Positions 18,070-27,364 are shown, numbered from the stretch's first letter. The stretch: DNA of 64,000 nt from JAPXLN01 sp033809515 (GCA_033809515.1 JAPXLN010000007.1:22132-86131), one strand, 5' to 3'. Notes: generated from the letters alone by a model not told the origin. Translations and numbers: made by a program.

Positions 18070-20082
18070 ATGAGGTCCAGCGACATATTTCGACTTAACG
18101 TGAAGGAACTTATGGCCAGTCAAGGTCTCAAAGTCAAGGACCTGGCTGATATGGTAGGCCTGAGTGCCTCATATTTGTCCTTGATTCTGTCAGGGGACCG
18201 GGGCAATCTAAGTGACCTTCATAAGGATGCCGTGGCCCTTGCCCTGGGCACCACCGTATCGAGACTATATGCGCCTCCGGATGATGCGTTGTTTGGCACG
18301 GCGGAGAGACCTGCTGACTATGGAAGACCTGCCCGGTTTGAAGAGAAGTCTCCGGGAGACGCCCTGTCTGAGACGGCCAGGTTCGATGGGAGAACGGTTG
18401 CCGCGACTCCCCTGCAAGGACGACCCAGAGATATCCGGGCCTTGGAGGATTTCCTCAACGTCCTGAACATCAGAGATCCTTACCTGCTCAAGGCGATTTA
18501 CCGGGAACTCAATTATCTGTCGGACAGGGAGGTGGCAAAGCTAGGGCAGGTACTTCTCAATGCCCTGGTCTCTTGGCAAGAGCAAGCAGGTGAAAGACAG
18601 CTCAAAGACGAGGGAAGAGGGGAAGGACCTCCGCCGAAGCTTCTGCCCCCGGAACCGGATCACCGCATAGTCCTCGGCCTTGTAGCTTTTCTTGTTCCCA
18701 TACTGGGTCAGGTCTCGCCGGAGCTCTTGGAGGCTGCAACTTCCTGGTCACGTTCTCACGTCTATCAGGTTCTCGGAGGTTTGTTTTCTCTGGGACTTTT
18801 GCAGCCGGTGGAAACATCAGCAGGCATGCTGCTTGATTTGCCGGACCGGAGCCGAACTCAAATGCTTAGAAACCTTATCTCAGGAGACCTGAGGAAAAAC
18901 GCCGGCTTAGCTGTGGCGCGATCTTTGGCGCGAGCTTTCGAGGGCGGTACCCCCGGCCCCACCGAAGGACAGATCGGGGAGCTGTACCTTGAAGGCGGGG
19001 ACCTCAATGCGGCAAGGCAGTGGTTAGGACGGGCGGCTGAATCGGCGTTTTCTGACCGTGCGTGGCATTTGACCAGGGGTTACCTGAGGCTTGTATTGTC
19101 TCTGGATACGGTTCTGAAAAGCGCTCCTGACAAGCGAACCATGGCGAACCAGATGATGGTCACAACCTGTCTGAACCTGGGGGATCTCGATCTTGCCCTG
19201 GCCTATCAGAAAGCAAATATCGTATATTGGGAGAACGCTGATAATCGCGCTGACCTTGTTAGAGGATTGTCCATGCTAAGTCTGATTCTGGCCAGGAAGG
19301 GTCAGTGGGCCGCGGCTCTTGAGGAACTTGAGCGCGCCTTGAAGTTATCACAGGCAGGTTCCTCGCAAGAGGCGCGTCTAATGCTCAGTATTGCCGGCAT
19401 CCACCTGCAAACCGGATGGCTTCAACATGCCAAAGAAGAGTTTGACAGGGTGTTGGATTTTTCGGCCAGCTCCCAGGACTCGGGTATGATGGCGCAGGCA
19501 TTGCTGGGTCTGGGGAGGGTTTATCTGGCCAGAGGTGATGCAGCCAGAGCTCGGACGTTCTTTAACAGAGGTCTGGCGTTGACGGAAAAAAGAGAGCTCG
19601 TGATAGAGGCCCAGACCAGGCTTGAACTGGGCAAAGTACACTTTCTGAACGGACAGCACGGCCAATCGCGGTTTGAGCTGGAGAAGGCCCGCGGAGTACT
19701 GGAGAAAATCGGCGACTCAGCGCTGGAGCACATGGTCAACGTTTGGCTTGCTAGGTGCCTGGCACGGTCAGACGTAAGAGCTGAGTGTGAAAAAGCACGA
19801 TATTTGGCTGAAACTGCTTACGCCTATTTTGAGACGGTCCTTGACAAAGAAGGGACGGTGTTCTCCCTTCTGGCTCGTGCTGAGGTTGAGTCTGCGTTAG
19901 GGTCACACAGTGAAACTTTTGCCCTATTTGGCGATGCCGTCAGAGTGGCAAGGGAATCAGGCAACCCGGCCCTGGAAAGTCACGCTGCAGGAGCGTTTGC
20001 TCTGTGGCTCCAGCGAGAAGGGGATGAGCTAGCTCCTGTCATGTTTGAGAGAAGCCGCTGGATTCAGGCGAAACTCCATTAG
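18070..20082 (+). CDS. XRE-type HTH protein with C-terminal TPR array
   Basis: 670 residues. Residues about 8-65 form an XRE helix-turn-helix (ELMASQGLKVKDLADMVGLS followed by SYLSLILSGDRG). A middle region of about 200 residues has a winged-helix-like part near SWSRSHVYQVLGGLFSLGLL. From about residue 300 to the end it is an all-helical TPR array (LGLGRVYLARGDAARARTFF is a clear repeat). This build is typical of cytosolic regulators whose TPR part senses a peptide or protein. It lies between the two halves of the GlmL-like/ABC locus and may control it; this is inference from position. Confidence 0.8.
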   Translation: MRSSDIFRLNVKELMASQGLKVKDLADMVGLSASYLSLILSGDRGNLSDLHKDAVALALGTTVSRLYAPPDDALFGTAERPADYGRPARFEEKSPGDALSETARFDGRTVAATPLQGRPRDIRALEDFLNVLNIRDPYLLKAIYRELNYLSDREVAKLGQVLLNALVSWQEQAGERQLKDEGRGEGPPPKLLPPEPDHRIVLGLVAFLVPILGQVSPELLEAATSWSRSHVYQVLGGLFSLGLLQPVETSAGMLLDLPDRSRTQMLRNLISGDLRKNAGLAVARSLARAFEGGTPGPTEGQIGELYLEGGDLNAARQWLGRAAESAFSDRAWHLTRGYLRLVLSLDTVLKSAPDKRTMANQMMVTTCLNLGDLDLALAYQKANIVYWENADNRADLVRGLSMLSLILARKGQWAAALEELERALKLSQAGSSQEARLMLSIAGIHLQTGWLQHAKEEFDRVLDFSASSQDSGMMAQALLGLGRVYLARGDAARARTFFNRGLALTEKRELVIEAQTRLELGKVHFLNGQHGQSRFELEKARGVLEKIGDSALEHMVNVWLARCLARSDVRAECEKARYLAETAYAYFETVLDKEGTVFSLLARAEVESALGSHSETFALFGDAVRVARESGNPALESHAAGAFALWLQREGDELAPVMFERSRWIQAKLH

Positions 20083-20374
20083 AAGCTGTGCAACACTCTT
20101 CTTGTTTCCGCAAGTTGTTAGACAATTTACCTCCGGTCGTCAAGGGCGGTACAGCCTTTACGCTGGGAACCCCTAAGGGACTTGCTGCATGCGAAAGCAA
20201 ACTGAGAGATGCGATTTTGCAGGGGACCTTTCGACCGGGTCGTGACATTGCTGTCAGAAAGCAAAATCAGGCAAGGGAAAGGCTCGTTGGTCATATGGTG
20301 TTGATGGGAGCAAGGAAATGCAGGAGTTAGGGCATAGGACAAAGAAACTTGTGAACTTGAGGGGGTGACCTGGA

Positions 20375-21826
20375 GTGGACTTCATTCGTTTGGCCGTAAG
20401 AGAAATCAAAAGAAACTCAACCAGGACACTGATGGCATCTATGTCTATGGCCCTTGCAGCTATGATTTTGGTGCTGTCCAGGGTCATTCCCCAGGGGCAT
20501 CCTGCCGGAACACTCCAGCCCGAGAGGAGCTTTGTCGGAGGCGATATTCTGATTTTCACGGCCCAGGCGCCTCTGGATGTCGCCTCAAGCGATGGTCTCA
20601 TCTGGCGATGGTGGACCGGCAGCGACTGGCAATCTCACGCCCTTTACTTTTTTCCGCACCTAGAGAATTCAGGATACCTGACGCCGGAAGGCCATCCGGG
20701 ATGGCGCGCTCTGCTCTCCGGTGAACTGGTTGAGAGGGTCAAGAGTCTCCCTAATGTGGAGGCCGTTGAAGTCTACCGGAGCTTTCCATGTATCGTGCAT
20801 GTAGACGGCCAGGAGATTCCTGCTTTTCTGAGGGGAAGAGTTCCGGGCGAAGAGGGATATCCGTTGGACGCAATTCTTGCCGGTGGACGTGCTCTTAACG
20901 CTCAGGATAAGGAAGGATTCGAGGCGCTTGTTCCTGCCCAGGGTCCTCTGAAGACAACAATTGAGGCAGGCAACACGTTCAGACTGGAATGCCCTGCTCT
21001 CAGGGTACGACCTCTTGCAGACTCCTATGGTTCAACCGGGTATGATGTAGATGTTTTTTGGGACTTGCCTTCTTTTGTTCAGCTTACAGCAGTAGGAAGC
21101 TACCAGGTGCCCGTAGGTGAAGAAGACGTTGATGTGCAGTCCGGTTCAGAAGGTGGAGCTCACCGTGTGACCAGCACTGTGTTCTGGCAGCGTCCGGAGA
21201 TAATTGTGGATGACGTCACCTTCGCAGATATCCTTGGCAGCTCTTTGGCAGCTGCCGATTCCGAGTTTACGGAGCTTCCGGCGTATCAGATTGCCGTAAA
21301 GGTAAGTCAGATGTCTTTGGTGAAGCGAACGGTGGCCCAGATAAGAGACGTCCTTGGAGCTGGTTTTGCAGTCTACTCCATGCCGGACCTTGTAGCCTTA
21401 CGAGCCAGGAGCTCGGATCTTGCGCTTGTTTCCAGGGATTTTCGGGACGTATTGGTGGTGCTAACCTTTGGACTTTCGGCCACCATCGTTTCGGGTACCG
21501 TCTATATTCTTCTCACTCAGCAGAGAAGGAAGATTGGACTTCTGAGGGTAATCGGCGCAACCCGAAAAAACGTTCTATCATACGCACTGTGGATAGTTGG
21601 ATATGTAGTGCTGACAGGTTCTGCCATAGGATTCGGGGCAGGTAAGCTAATGTCACTGCTGGCATTGATCAGTTCTGACGCCACGTTCTCGCAATGGCTT
21701 GCACAAGCTTTTCGCGACTTCCTGGATACTTTCGGCCTGGCTGTATCTCTGGCAGCGTTGTTCGGAACCATCACAGGGGTGTGGGCGTCAAGGATTCCCT
21801 GCGCGGAGGTGTTGAAACGTGAATGA
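20375..21826 (+). CDS. FtsX/MacB-type ABC permease (first)
   Basis: 483 residues: one N-terminal membrane helix (residues about 15-32), a large extracytoplasmic domain of about 330 residues, then three membrane helices at the C-terminus with the FtsX signature LLRVIGATRKNVLSYALWIV. This is the four-helix MacB/LolE topology. GTG start 9 nt after GGGGG. Ends with an 8-nt overlap into an ATPase gene, so permease and ATPase are coupled. In MacB-type systems the permease pumps by mechanotransmission rather than by a channel; substrate unknown. The 292 nt before it hold no gene that I accept. Confidence 0.85.
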   Translation: MDFIRLAVREIKRNSTRTLMASMSMALAAMILVLSRVIPQGHPAGTLQPERSFVGGDILIFTAQAPLDVASSDGLIWRWWTGSDWQSHALYFFPHLENSGYLTPEGHPGWRALLSGELVERVKSLPNVEAVEVYRSFPCIVHVDGQEIPAFLRGRVPGEEGYPLDAILAGGRALNAQDKEGFEALVPAQGPLKTTIEAGNTFRLECPALRVRPLADSYGSTGYDVDVFWDLPSFVQLTAVGSYQVPVGEEDVDVQSGSEGGAHRVTSTVFWQRPEIIVDDVTFADILGSSLAAADSEFTELPAYQIAVKVSQMSLVKRTVAQIRDVLGAGFAVYSMPDLVALRARSSDLALVSRDFRDVLVVLTFGLSATIVSGTVYILLTQQRRKIGLLRVIGATRKNVLSYALWIVGYVVLTGSAIGFGAGKLMSLLALISSDATFSQWLAQAFRDFLDTFGLAVSLAALFGTITGVWASRIPCAEVLKRE

Positions 21827-22532
21827 CTGGACGGGACCTATTGTGAAATGCGCCGAGCTGACCAGGTTCTACCCGGTGGGTGAAGGGTTTTTCGCTCTAA
21901 AGAACGTTCATCTTGAGATAAGCCAGGGGGAGTTTGTAGTCATCATGGGCCCTTCTGGCTCAGGGAAAAGCACGCTGCTGAACATACTCGGAGGGATAGA
22001 CCGGCCTACTCACGGTGAAGTCATTCTCCAGGGCCGAAAATACTCCCGGATGTCCGAAGACGATCTTGCCATGATGAGGCGTCGTGAGATCGGTATGGTA
22101 TTTCAGTTTTTCAACCTACTGCCTGAGCTAAATGCACGGGAGAACGTAGGTCTTCCTATGAGACTTGCAGGCTATGGAGGCAGGGAGATAGAGGACCGTG
22201 TCTCCTACCTGTTGGAAGCTGTGAAACTTACTGACAGAGAAGGACACTTTCCGTCGGAGCTGTCAGGCGGGGAACAGCAAAGGGTGGCAATAGCAAGAGC
22301 TCTTGCCTGCAGACCTGCGGTCATCCTTGCCGATGAGCCCACAGGCAACCTGGATACCGCTAACGGAAGAGAGATTATGGAGCTATTCTCAGCTTTTAAC
22401 AAGGCGGAAGGTCAGACTTTCGTAGTCGTTACCCATGAACCTGCTTTCAGGGAATACGCCGACACGGTGATTGGCCTGGTAGACGGCGAAGTCAAAGAGA
22501 GGGAATCAAGCTATGAAGGCAAGGGACGGTAA
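21819..22532 (+). CDS. ABC transporter ATPase, MacB/LolD class (second)
   Basis: 237 residues: Walker A GPSGSGKST, FQFFNLLPEL, signature LSGGEQQRVAIARAL, Walker B VILADEPTGNLD and VVTHEP. Very close to the ATPase at 14324 in motif context. Sandwiched with overlaps between two FtsX-like permease genes (8 nt upstream, 20 nt downstream), so it probably powers a heterodimer of those two permeases. GTG start with GGAGGTG 8 nt before. Confidence 0.92.
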   Translation: MNDWTGPIVKCAELTRFYPVGEGFFALKNVHLEISQGEFVVIMGPSGSGKSTLLNILGGIDRPTHGEVILQGRKYSRMSEDDLAMMRRREIGMVFQFFNLLPELNARENVGLPMRLAGYGGREIEDRVSYLLEAVKLTDREGHFPSELSGGEQQRVAIARALACRPAVILADEPTGNLDTANGREIMELFSAFNKAEGQTFVVVTHEPAFREYADTVIGLVDGEVKERESSYEGKGR

Positions 22533-23739
22533 CAGCAAAGGCAACCCGGGCCTCTTGAAGGTCTTCATAGGAATGGTTTTCCGCGGAATGCGGCAAAGAC
22601 CCCTGGTAGCTCTATTCATCAGCCTCTCGGTTGCTCTTACGGTGGCGGTTTCAATCGTGGCTACTTCAGCGGTCAACATAGGAGCTCATAACCTGGGAAA
22701 AAGGGCTCTTGACCCGGGGTTCCCGTTCCATGGGTTGGTTGTTTTTTGGAATAGCCATGATCTTGACTCTTTCCAGGCAAAAAAAGACATTTGGAAGGAA
22801 TCTGTGACCGTGTATGAGTTCCCCGTGGTCAAGGGCCAATCACAGTGCGGGGCATTGGTTATAGCCGGCATTGACGGCAGTTTGCCCGAAGGTGTTATCC
22901 GGCTGGAAGGGGAAGTTGCATGGCCTGGCCATGTCATTGAGGTTCGCCTGAAGGGGCCGGGAGCCAAACCCCTTATATGCACCTGGAAGGTGGCTGCCGT
23001 GGATTTAGGCCAGGGCAGGCCCGGCCATGAGATGCCTGCGGATGGGACCGGGGACATGGTCATTTCCCAAATAGGCATTCCCGGGTGGGGGGTAGTTAAC
23101 CCGGAGAGTCTCAGGCATTTTTGCGAGGATGGGACTGAACTTGCAGCAGGAGCCGGCATGGGAGTCTTGTTTGCGGGTGCAATCAGCCCTACGGAAGCAG
23201 GGACCGGGAAGCTTTTGAGGGATATCGAGTATCTGAGATATGAGTTTCCCGGTTGTACTGTGATTACAGGAGACAGCGGCAGGAGGATGCTGGAGAAAGC
23301 CGCCAGAACAGCTCTTGCGCCATGGCAGGTTTGTTCGTTTCTGGTTCTTCTGGCAGCGTCTGTAGGCGTGTCGTGTGTTCTTACGGCTTCTTTTTTGGGG
23401 AGAAAGAGGGCTCTCGGTATCTTGAAAGTCCTCGGTGCCACGCACCGGGATTACACGCACTTGATGCTGGTTGAAGGCATGTGTTTGGGCGGTCCCGGTA
23501 TTCTGTTGGGTTTTCCTCTTGGTTTTTGGGCCTCTCACCTGGGATTTGGCAGAGTCATGGCAGGTACCGGGGGGCTTTTGGTTGCTGCTGTGGTCGGCCT
23601 TCTGACTGTGTTGTTAGGTGTGTACCTTCCGCTGAGACTTGTGCGTAACGCTACATGCGACCAGCTTTTGAACAATAAGCCTGTCTACGCCATGTCCAAT
23701 CCATCATGCGCTCAGTGCGGTCTTTGCGGCGGATTCTAA
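22513..23739 (+). CDS. FtsX/MacB-type ABC permease (second) with Cys-rich tail
   Basis: 408 residues: N-terminal helix (VALFISLSVALTVAVSIVA), an extracytoplasmic domain of about 230 residues, then three C-terminal helices with the FtsX-type motif RALGILKVLGATHRDYTHL. It ends in an unusual short tail, SNPSCAQCGLCGGF, with three cysteines in Cx2Cx2C spacing right after the last membrane segment, on the cytoplasmic side if the topology is standard. ATG start inside the ATPase gene; followed 13 nt later by the intact GlmL-like gene. Confidence 0.83.
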   Translation: MKARDGNSKGNPGLLKVFIGMVFRGMRQRPLVALFISLSVALTVAVSIVATSAVNIGAHNLGKRALDPGFPFHGLVVFWNSHDLDSFQAKKDIWKESVTVYEFPVVKGQSQCGALVIAGIDGSLPEGVIRLEGEVAWPGHVIEVRLKGPGAKPLICTWKVAAVDLGQGRPGHEMPADGTGDMVISQIGIPGWGVVNPESLRHFCEDGTELAAGAGMGVLFAGAISPTEAGTGKLLRDIEYLRYEFPGCTVITGDSGRRMLEKAARTALAPWQVCSFLVLLAASVGVSCVLTASFLGRKRALGILKVLGATHRDYTHLMLVEGMCLGGPGILLGFPLGFWASHLGFGRVMAGTGGLLVAAVVGLLTVLLGVYLPLRLVRNATCDQLLNNKPVYAMSNPSCAQCGLCGGF

Positions 23740-23752
23740 AGGAGGGAGTGCC

Positions 23753-25555
23753 TTGATAAAGCGCATTCTTGCTGCTGATGTGGGCAGCACCACAACGAAG
23801 ACGGTTTTGTTTCAACACGATGGCAGGCAATGGGTCTTTACGGCCAAGACGACGGCGCCGACTACGGTGGAGGCCCCTGACCTGGATGTCATGATCGGTC
23901 TGCGTAAGGCGCTGTCGAGGCTTGAGGACAGGTCTGGGGTTAAGCTCTTGGACGGTGCCAGGCTTGTGACACCCGCCCGGGAGGATGAGGGAGTCGACGT
24001 GTTTGTGGCTACGTCCAGCGCAGGCGGGGGCCTTCAGATGCTTGTGACCGGCCTCATGAAGAACATCACAGCTGAATCGGCACACCGGGCTGCTTTGGGC
24101 GCCGGAGCTATCGTAGGCGATGTGATAGCCTTGGACGATTCGCGTACGGTCATCGAACGGCTTGAAGCTATTCGGAAGTTCCGCCCTGACATGATCCTGG
24201 TTACAGGCGGCACAGACGGCGGAAACATCTCAGAGGTGGCCGAGATCGCTGAGTATGTTTCCATGGCAAATCCTGAACCGAGATTCGGGAAGGATTTTAA
24301 GCTTCCGGTTATCTTCGCAGGAAACGTAGAGGCAAGAGACCTGATCAATGAAGCGTTTCACGACATAATTGACCTTACCTTTGCCGACAATATCAGGCCA
24401 GTGCTGGAACGGGAGGTTCTTGATCCTGCCAGGGGAGAGATTCACAGGTTGTTCCTGGAGCATGTGATGATGCACGCTCCTGGCTATACGACACTGAAGT
24501 CCTGGACGGAAGGAAAGATAAAACCTACCCCCATAGCGGTTGGGGATTTGCTGTCATGCCTGGCCGAGGACCGTTCCCACAACGTTCTTGGCGTTGACGT
24601 TGGCGGCGCAACCACAGACGTATTCTCGGTAATAGAAGGGACGTTCTACCGCACTGTTTCTGCCAACCTTGGCATGTCATACAGCATGGCAAATGTTATG
24701 GGCGAAGCCCGGCCCGAAGCGGTGCTGCGTTGGGTGCCGTGGGATGTCAGCGAGGACGCCATAAGAAACTGGAATTTCAACAAGATGATACGGCCTACAA
24801 CTCTCCCTCAGACTATTGAAGAGCTAGTACTGGAGCAGGCGGTTGCCCGCGAAGCCCTTAGGCTTTCACTTGACCATCACCGTTCTCTGGTAAGGGGCCT
24901 CAAAGGGATAAGGCCCAAGAGAGAGTATTTTGATATCTTTGACCAAAAAGGAACAGGGGAGACTCTGGTCAATTTGCTGGATACAGGCACCATTGTAGGT
25001 TCAGGAGGAGCACTCTCCTACGCCCCAAGGAAGAACCAGGCAGCTATGATTCTTATGGACGCATTTTTGCCCGAAGGCGTTACGGATCTATACGTTGATA
25101 ACCAGTTTATGCTTCCCCACCTTGGAGCTTTGCTCGAGTTCCACCGGGATGCAGCGTGGGAGCTTATGACGAGCCAAGCTCTTCTTCCGCTGGGCACTTG
25201 TATTGCCCCTGTGGGCGGGCTTCCTTCCAAAGGAACGCCACTAGCCCGGGTTCATGTAGGGGATGACGTTTACCAGGTAATAGCAGGCGACATCCATGTT
25301 ATTCAGGTGAAAGGCGAAAATACAGAAATCACTGTAGTGCCCAGGAAAGATATGGATGTGGGCATGGGCCGCGGGGAGCCGGTTGAGTTCTTGGCCAGGT
25401 GCGCTCACGCAGGTCTGTTTCTTGACGGAAGAGGACGTCCATTGAGACTGCCCAGGGATAGCGCGGGCCACAGGGCAGCTCTTCGGGAATGGTACCGCGC
25501 TATGAGTTTGTATCCTGAGGAAGTGCTCAGTCTGGGTCAATGGGAAGGAAGGTGA
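23753..25555 (+). CDS. GlmL/MutL-family actin-fold ATPase (intact copy)
   Basis: 600 residues of the GlmL/MutL family, named after the glutamate mutase (methylaspartate mutase) operon of clostridia. Nucleotide motifs are intact: phosphate-1 ADVGSTTTKTVLF at residues 8-20, phosphate-2 GVDVGGATTDVFSV near 281-294 and adenosine loop VGSGGALSYA near 415. TGGTDGGN lies near 152. No mutase subunit gene (GlmS or GlmE) is in the window, so a role in mutase reactivation is not supported here; the neighbours are ABC permeases and a lipoyl-like protein. TTG start after GGAGGG. Its paralogue at 15061 has lost these motifs. Confidence 0.85.
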   Translation: MIKRILAADVGSTTTKTVLFQHDGRQWVFTAKTTAPTTVEAPDLDVMIGLRKALSRLEDRSGVKLLDGARLVTPAREDEGVDVFVATSSAGGGLQMLVTGLMKNITAESAHRAALGAGAIVGDVIALDDSRTVIERLEAIRKFRPDMILVTGGTDGGNISEVAEIAEYVSMANPEPRFGKDFKLPVIFAGNVEARDLINEAFHDIIDLTFADNIRPVLEREVLDPARGEIHRLFLEHVMMHAPGYTTLKSWTEGKIKPTPIAVGDLLSCLAEDRSHNVLGVDVGGATTDVFSVIEGTFYRTVSANLGMSYSMANVMGEARPEAVLRWVPWDVSEDAIRNWNFNKMIRPTTLPQTIEELVLEQAVAREALRLSLDHHRSLVRGLKGIRPKREYFDIFDQKGTGETLVNLLDTGTIVGSGGALSYAPRKNQAAMILMDAFLPEGVTDLYVDNQFMLPHLGALLEFHRDAAWELMTSQALLPLGTCIAPVGGLPSKGTPLARVHVGDDVYQVIAGDIHVIQVKGENTEITVVPRKDMDVGMGRGEPVEFLARCAHAGLFLDGRGRPLRLPRDSAGHRAALREWYRAMSLYPEEVLSLGQWEGR

Positions 25556-25562
25556 ACTTGAG

Positions 25563-26939
25563 ATGGCCATTTCATCCGGACTAAAGATAGTTGAGTCAAC
25601 TCGTCTCAGAAGGGTTTGCCGGCTGGTTGTGCCAGGAGAGGTTCTTGTGGCAAAAGGGGACTTGGTTGAACCTGATACGGTAGTCGCCAGGGCAGAGTTC
25701 ATGCAGGGCACCCCCTATGTGGTGGACCTTAACGCAGAGCTGAAGCAAGTTGTCACTCCCGAGTTTGTTGACTCTGTATTGTTAAAGAAGGTCGGAGACA
25801 AAGTCGAGGCCAAAGAGGTGATTGCCAAGCACCAGAAGCGTTTTTGGTCAGAGATCACTGAGGCCAGGTCGCCTTGTACAGGAACTATAGAGTATATCTC
25901 AAGGATTCAGGGACGGGTGATCATCAGGGAAGATCCCAGATCTGCCAAGCCCATGTCTATTGTGGCTGCAGCGAGCAAGCTTGGGGTTTGGCCTCGTCTC
26001 TTGCGAATGTACACTGAAGTCAAAGAAGGCGACCAGGTGTTCGAAGGTCAAGTCATCGCTGCTGCGCCCGGTGTGGGCACAGTAGACTATGTCTATGCTC
26101 CTATGGCAGGAGTGGTAGAACGCATCTGCACCCAGACAGGAACAGTGACTATCGTCAGGCCCATAAAGCCTACGCAGGTTGTAGCTCACATTCATGGGCG
26201 TGTAGAGGAGATCATTCCGGATGCAGGGTGCATAGTCGGAGCTACAGGCTCGTATATGGAAGGCGTGTTCGGCATAGGCGGAGAAAGACACGGCGTCCTG
26301 GTAACATCCTCAGACGGCCCGGGCAGCATTTTAGACGAAGCCGGGGTTCCCGAGAACACAGAGGGAAAGATCCTGGTTGCCGGCTCTCTTGTTTCACTGG
26401 GTGCCATTCAGAAGGCACGGCAGCGAGGTGCCACAGGCATAGTCACCGGAGGGGTCAACAATCTCGATCTGGTTCAGATCTTGGGCAAGGAAATCTCTGT
26501 AGGCATGACCGGACTGGAGGACGGCGTAGATTTCACTGTTGTGGTTATGGAAGGCTTTGGGGAGATGCCCATGAACGAGAGGGCATGGAGCATACTAGCT
26601 TGTGCTGCCGGGCGCCTGGCCTTTGTAGATGGCACGACCCAGATTCGCGCAGGGGTCATCCGACCGGAGATAATGATAAGTGAGGGCGCAGAGCTTCTGA
26701 CTGAGGCAGAGCTTCCTGCTACCGGCGAGGAACGTCTCTTCACTTCCGTGTCTTTGCAAGTTGGCCAAAGGGTCAGGTGTGTCAGAGCTCCTTACTTTGG
26801 TCAATGGGGTGTTGTACATGAGATTCCCCCTGAGCTTCAGGCAGTGGAAAATGAGGGCCTGATGGAAGTGGCCAGGGTGCATCTTGACGATGGTCGTCTT
26901 GTGACGGTTGCAGAAGCTAATCTTGAGGTGTTTGAGTAG
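25563..26939 (+). CDS. lipoyl-barrel/KOW-like protein partnering the GlmL-like ATPase
   Basis: 458 residues, family not recognised. Three consecutive barrel-sandwich-like segments: VVPGEVLVAKGDLVEPDTVV (about 22-41), KVGDKVEAKEVIAKH with SPCTGTIEYIS (about 76-117), and EVKEGDQVFEGQVIAAAPG with YAPMAGVVERIC (about 153-190). They resemble the hairpins of lipoyl domains and HlyD/MacA adaptors but lack an attachment lysine motif. A middle domain (GKILVAGSLVSLGAIQKARQ, then GATGIVTGGVNNLDL and VMEGFGEMPMNERAW) and a KOW-like end (VGQRVRCVRAPYFGQWGVV) follow. No signal peptide. Directly downstream of the GlmL-like gene (7 nt), the same order as in the 15-18 kb copy. Confidence 0.65.
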   Translation: MAISSGLKIVESTRLRRVCRLVVPGEVLVAKGDLVEPDTVVARAEFMQGTPYVVDLNAELKQVVTPEFVDSVLLKKVGDKVEAKEVIAKHQKRFWSEITEARSPCTGTIEYISRIQGRVIIREDPRSAKPMSIVAAASKLGVWPRLLRMYTEVKEGDQVFEGQVIAAAPGVGTVDYVYAPMAGVVERICTQTGTVTIVRPIKPTQVVAHIHGRVEEIIPDAGCIVGATGSYMEGVFGIGGERHGVLVTSSDGPGSILDEAGVPENTEGKILVAGSLVSLGAIQKARQRGATGIVTGGVNNLDLVQILGKEISVGMTGLEDGVDFTVVVMEGFGEMPMNERAWSILACAAGRLAFVDGTTQIRAGVIRPEIMISEGAELLTEAELPATGEERLFTSVSLQVGQRVRCVRAPYFGQWGVVHEIPPELQAVENEGLMEVARVHLDDGRLVTVAEANLEVFE

Positions 26940-26995
26940 TGGGCTGAGTGCTCTGGAAAAGGGCGGACGGGCCCCGGTTTGCGGGGGAGAATGCT

Positions 26996-27256
26996 ATGCG
27001 CAGGTGGAGGAAACCTCCCATTTGGGAAACTGAAGAATGGGAAAAGATGACCTGGGAAGAGAAGATGGATCTTTGGAAGCGGCACCGGAAGCACAATCTC
27101 GTCCTTGGATTCATATTCATCACGGTTTTCATGGGAAGTCTTTCCTGGTTTCTTTTCAAAGACTCTTTGAGTCAATCAAGGGCACGATTCCTGATTCCCA
27201 TAATCATGATAGTCCTGGGGACTTGTCTGTATCTTGGTCAGAACCTGATGGACTAA
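26996..27256 (+). CDS. small two-helix membrane protein
   Basis: 86 residues: a tryptophan-rich charged N-terminus (RRWRKPPIWETEEWEKM) followed by two membrane segments (VLGFIFITVFMGSLSWFLF and FLIPIIMIVLGTCLYL). ATG 26996 is chosen because GGGGGAGA ends 5 nt before it; a GTG at 26948 lacks such a site. It closes the GlmL-like/ABC locus, 56 nt after the lipoyl-like gene. Not recognised. Confidence 0.6.
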   Translation: MRRWRKPPIWETEEWEKMTWEEKMDLWKRHRKHNLVLGFIFITVFMGSLSWFLFKDSLSQSRARFLIPIIMIVLGTCLYLGQNLMD

Positions 27257-27306
27257 CCCTGTGGTTGATTACGATTAGGCAATCCTGCCCGGATTCACAT
27301 AGCAAA

Positions 27307-27336
27307 GAGGCGGTAGAGCTATACTCCTGCCGCCTC
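27307..27336. terminator. hairpin between convergent genes
   Basis: GAGGCGGTAG (27307-27316), a 10-nt loop and CTGCCGCCTC (27327-27336) make a 10-bp stem with one G-U pair. T tracts on either side are weak, but position between convergent genes (27256 and 27365) supports a bidirectional terminator. Confidence 0.5.
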
Positions 27337-27364
27337 CTTGCATTGCCGACCGGTGTATCTTGTG

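Noticed and set aside
20088..20330. 80-codon frame between the XRE-TPR gene and the first FtsX permease gene
   Set aside because: No ribosome site, no recognisable domain, and composition unlike the neighbours; it is probably leader sequence.
23753..26939. Glutamate mutase operon
   Set aside because: GlmL-like protein alone is present; no cobalamin-binding or catalytic mutase subunit in the window.
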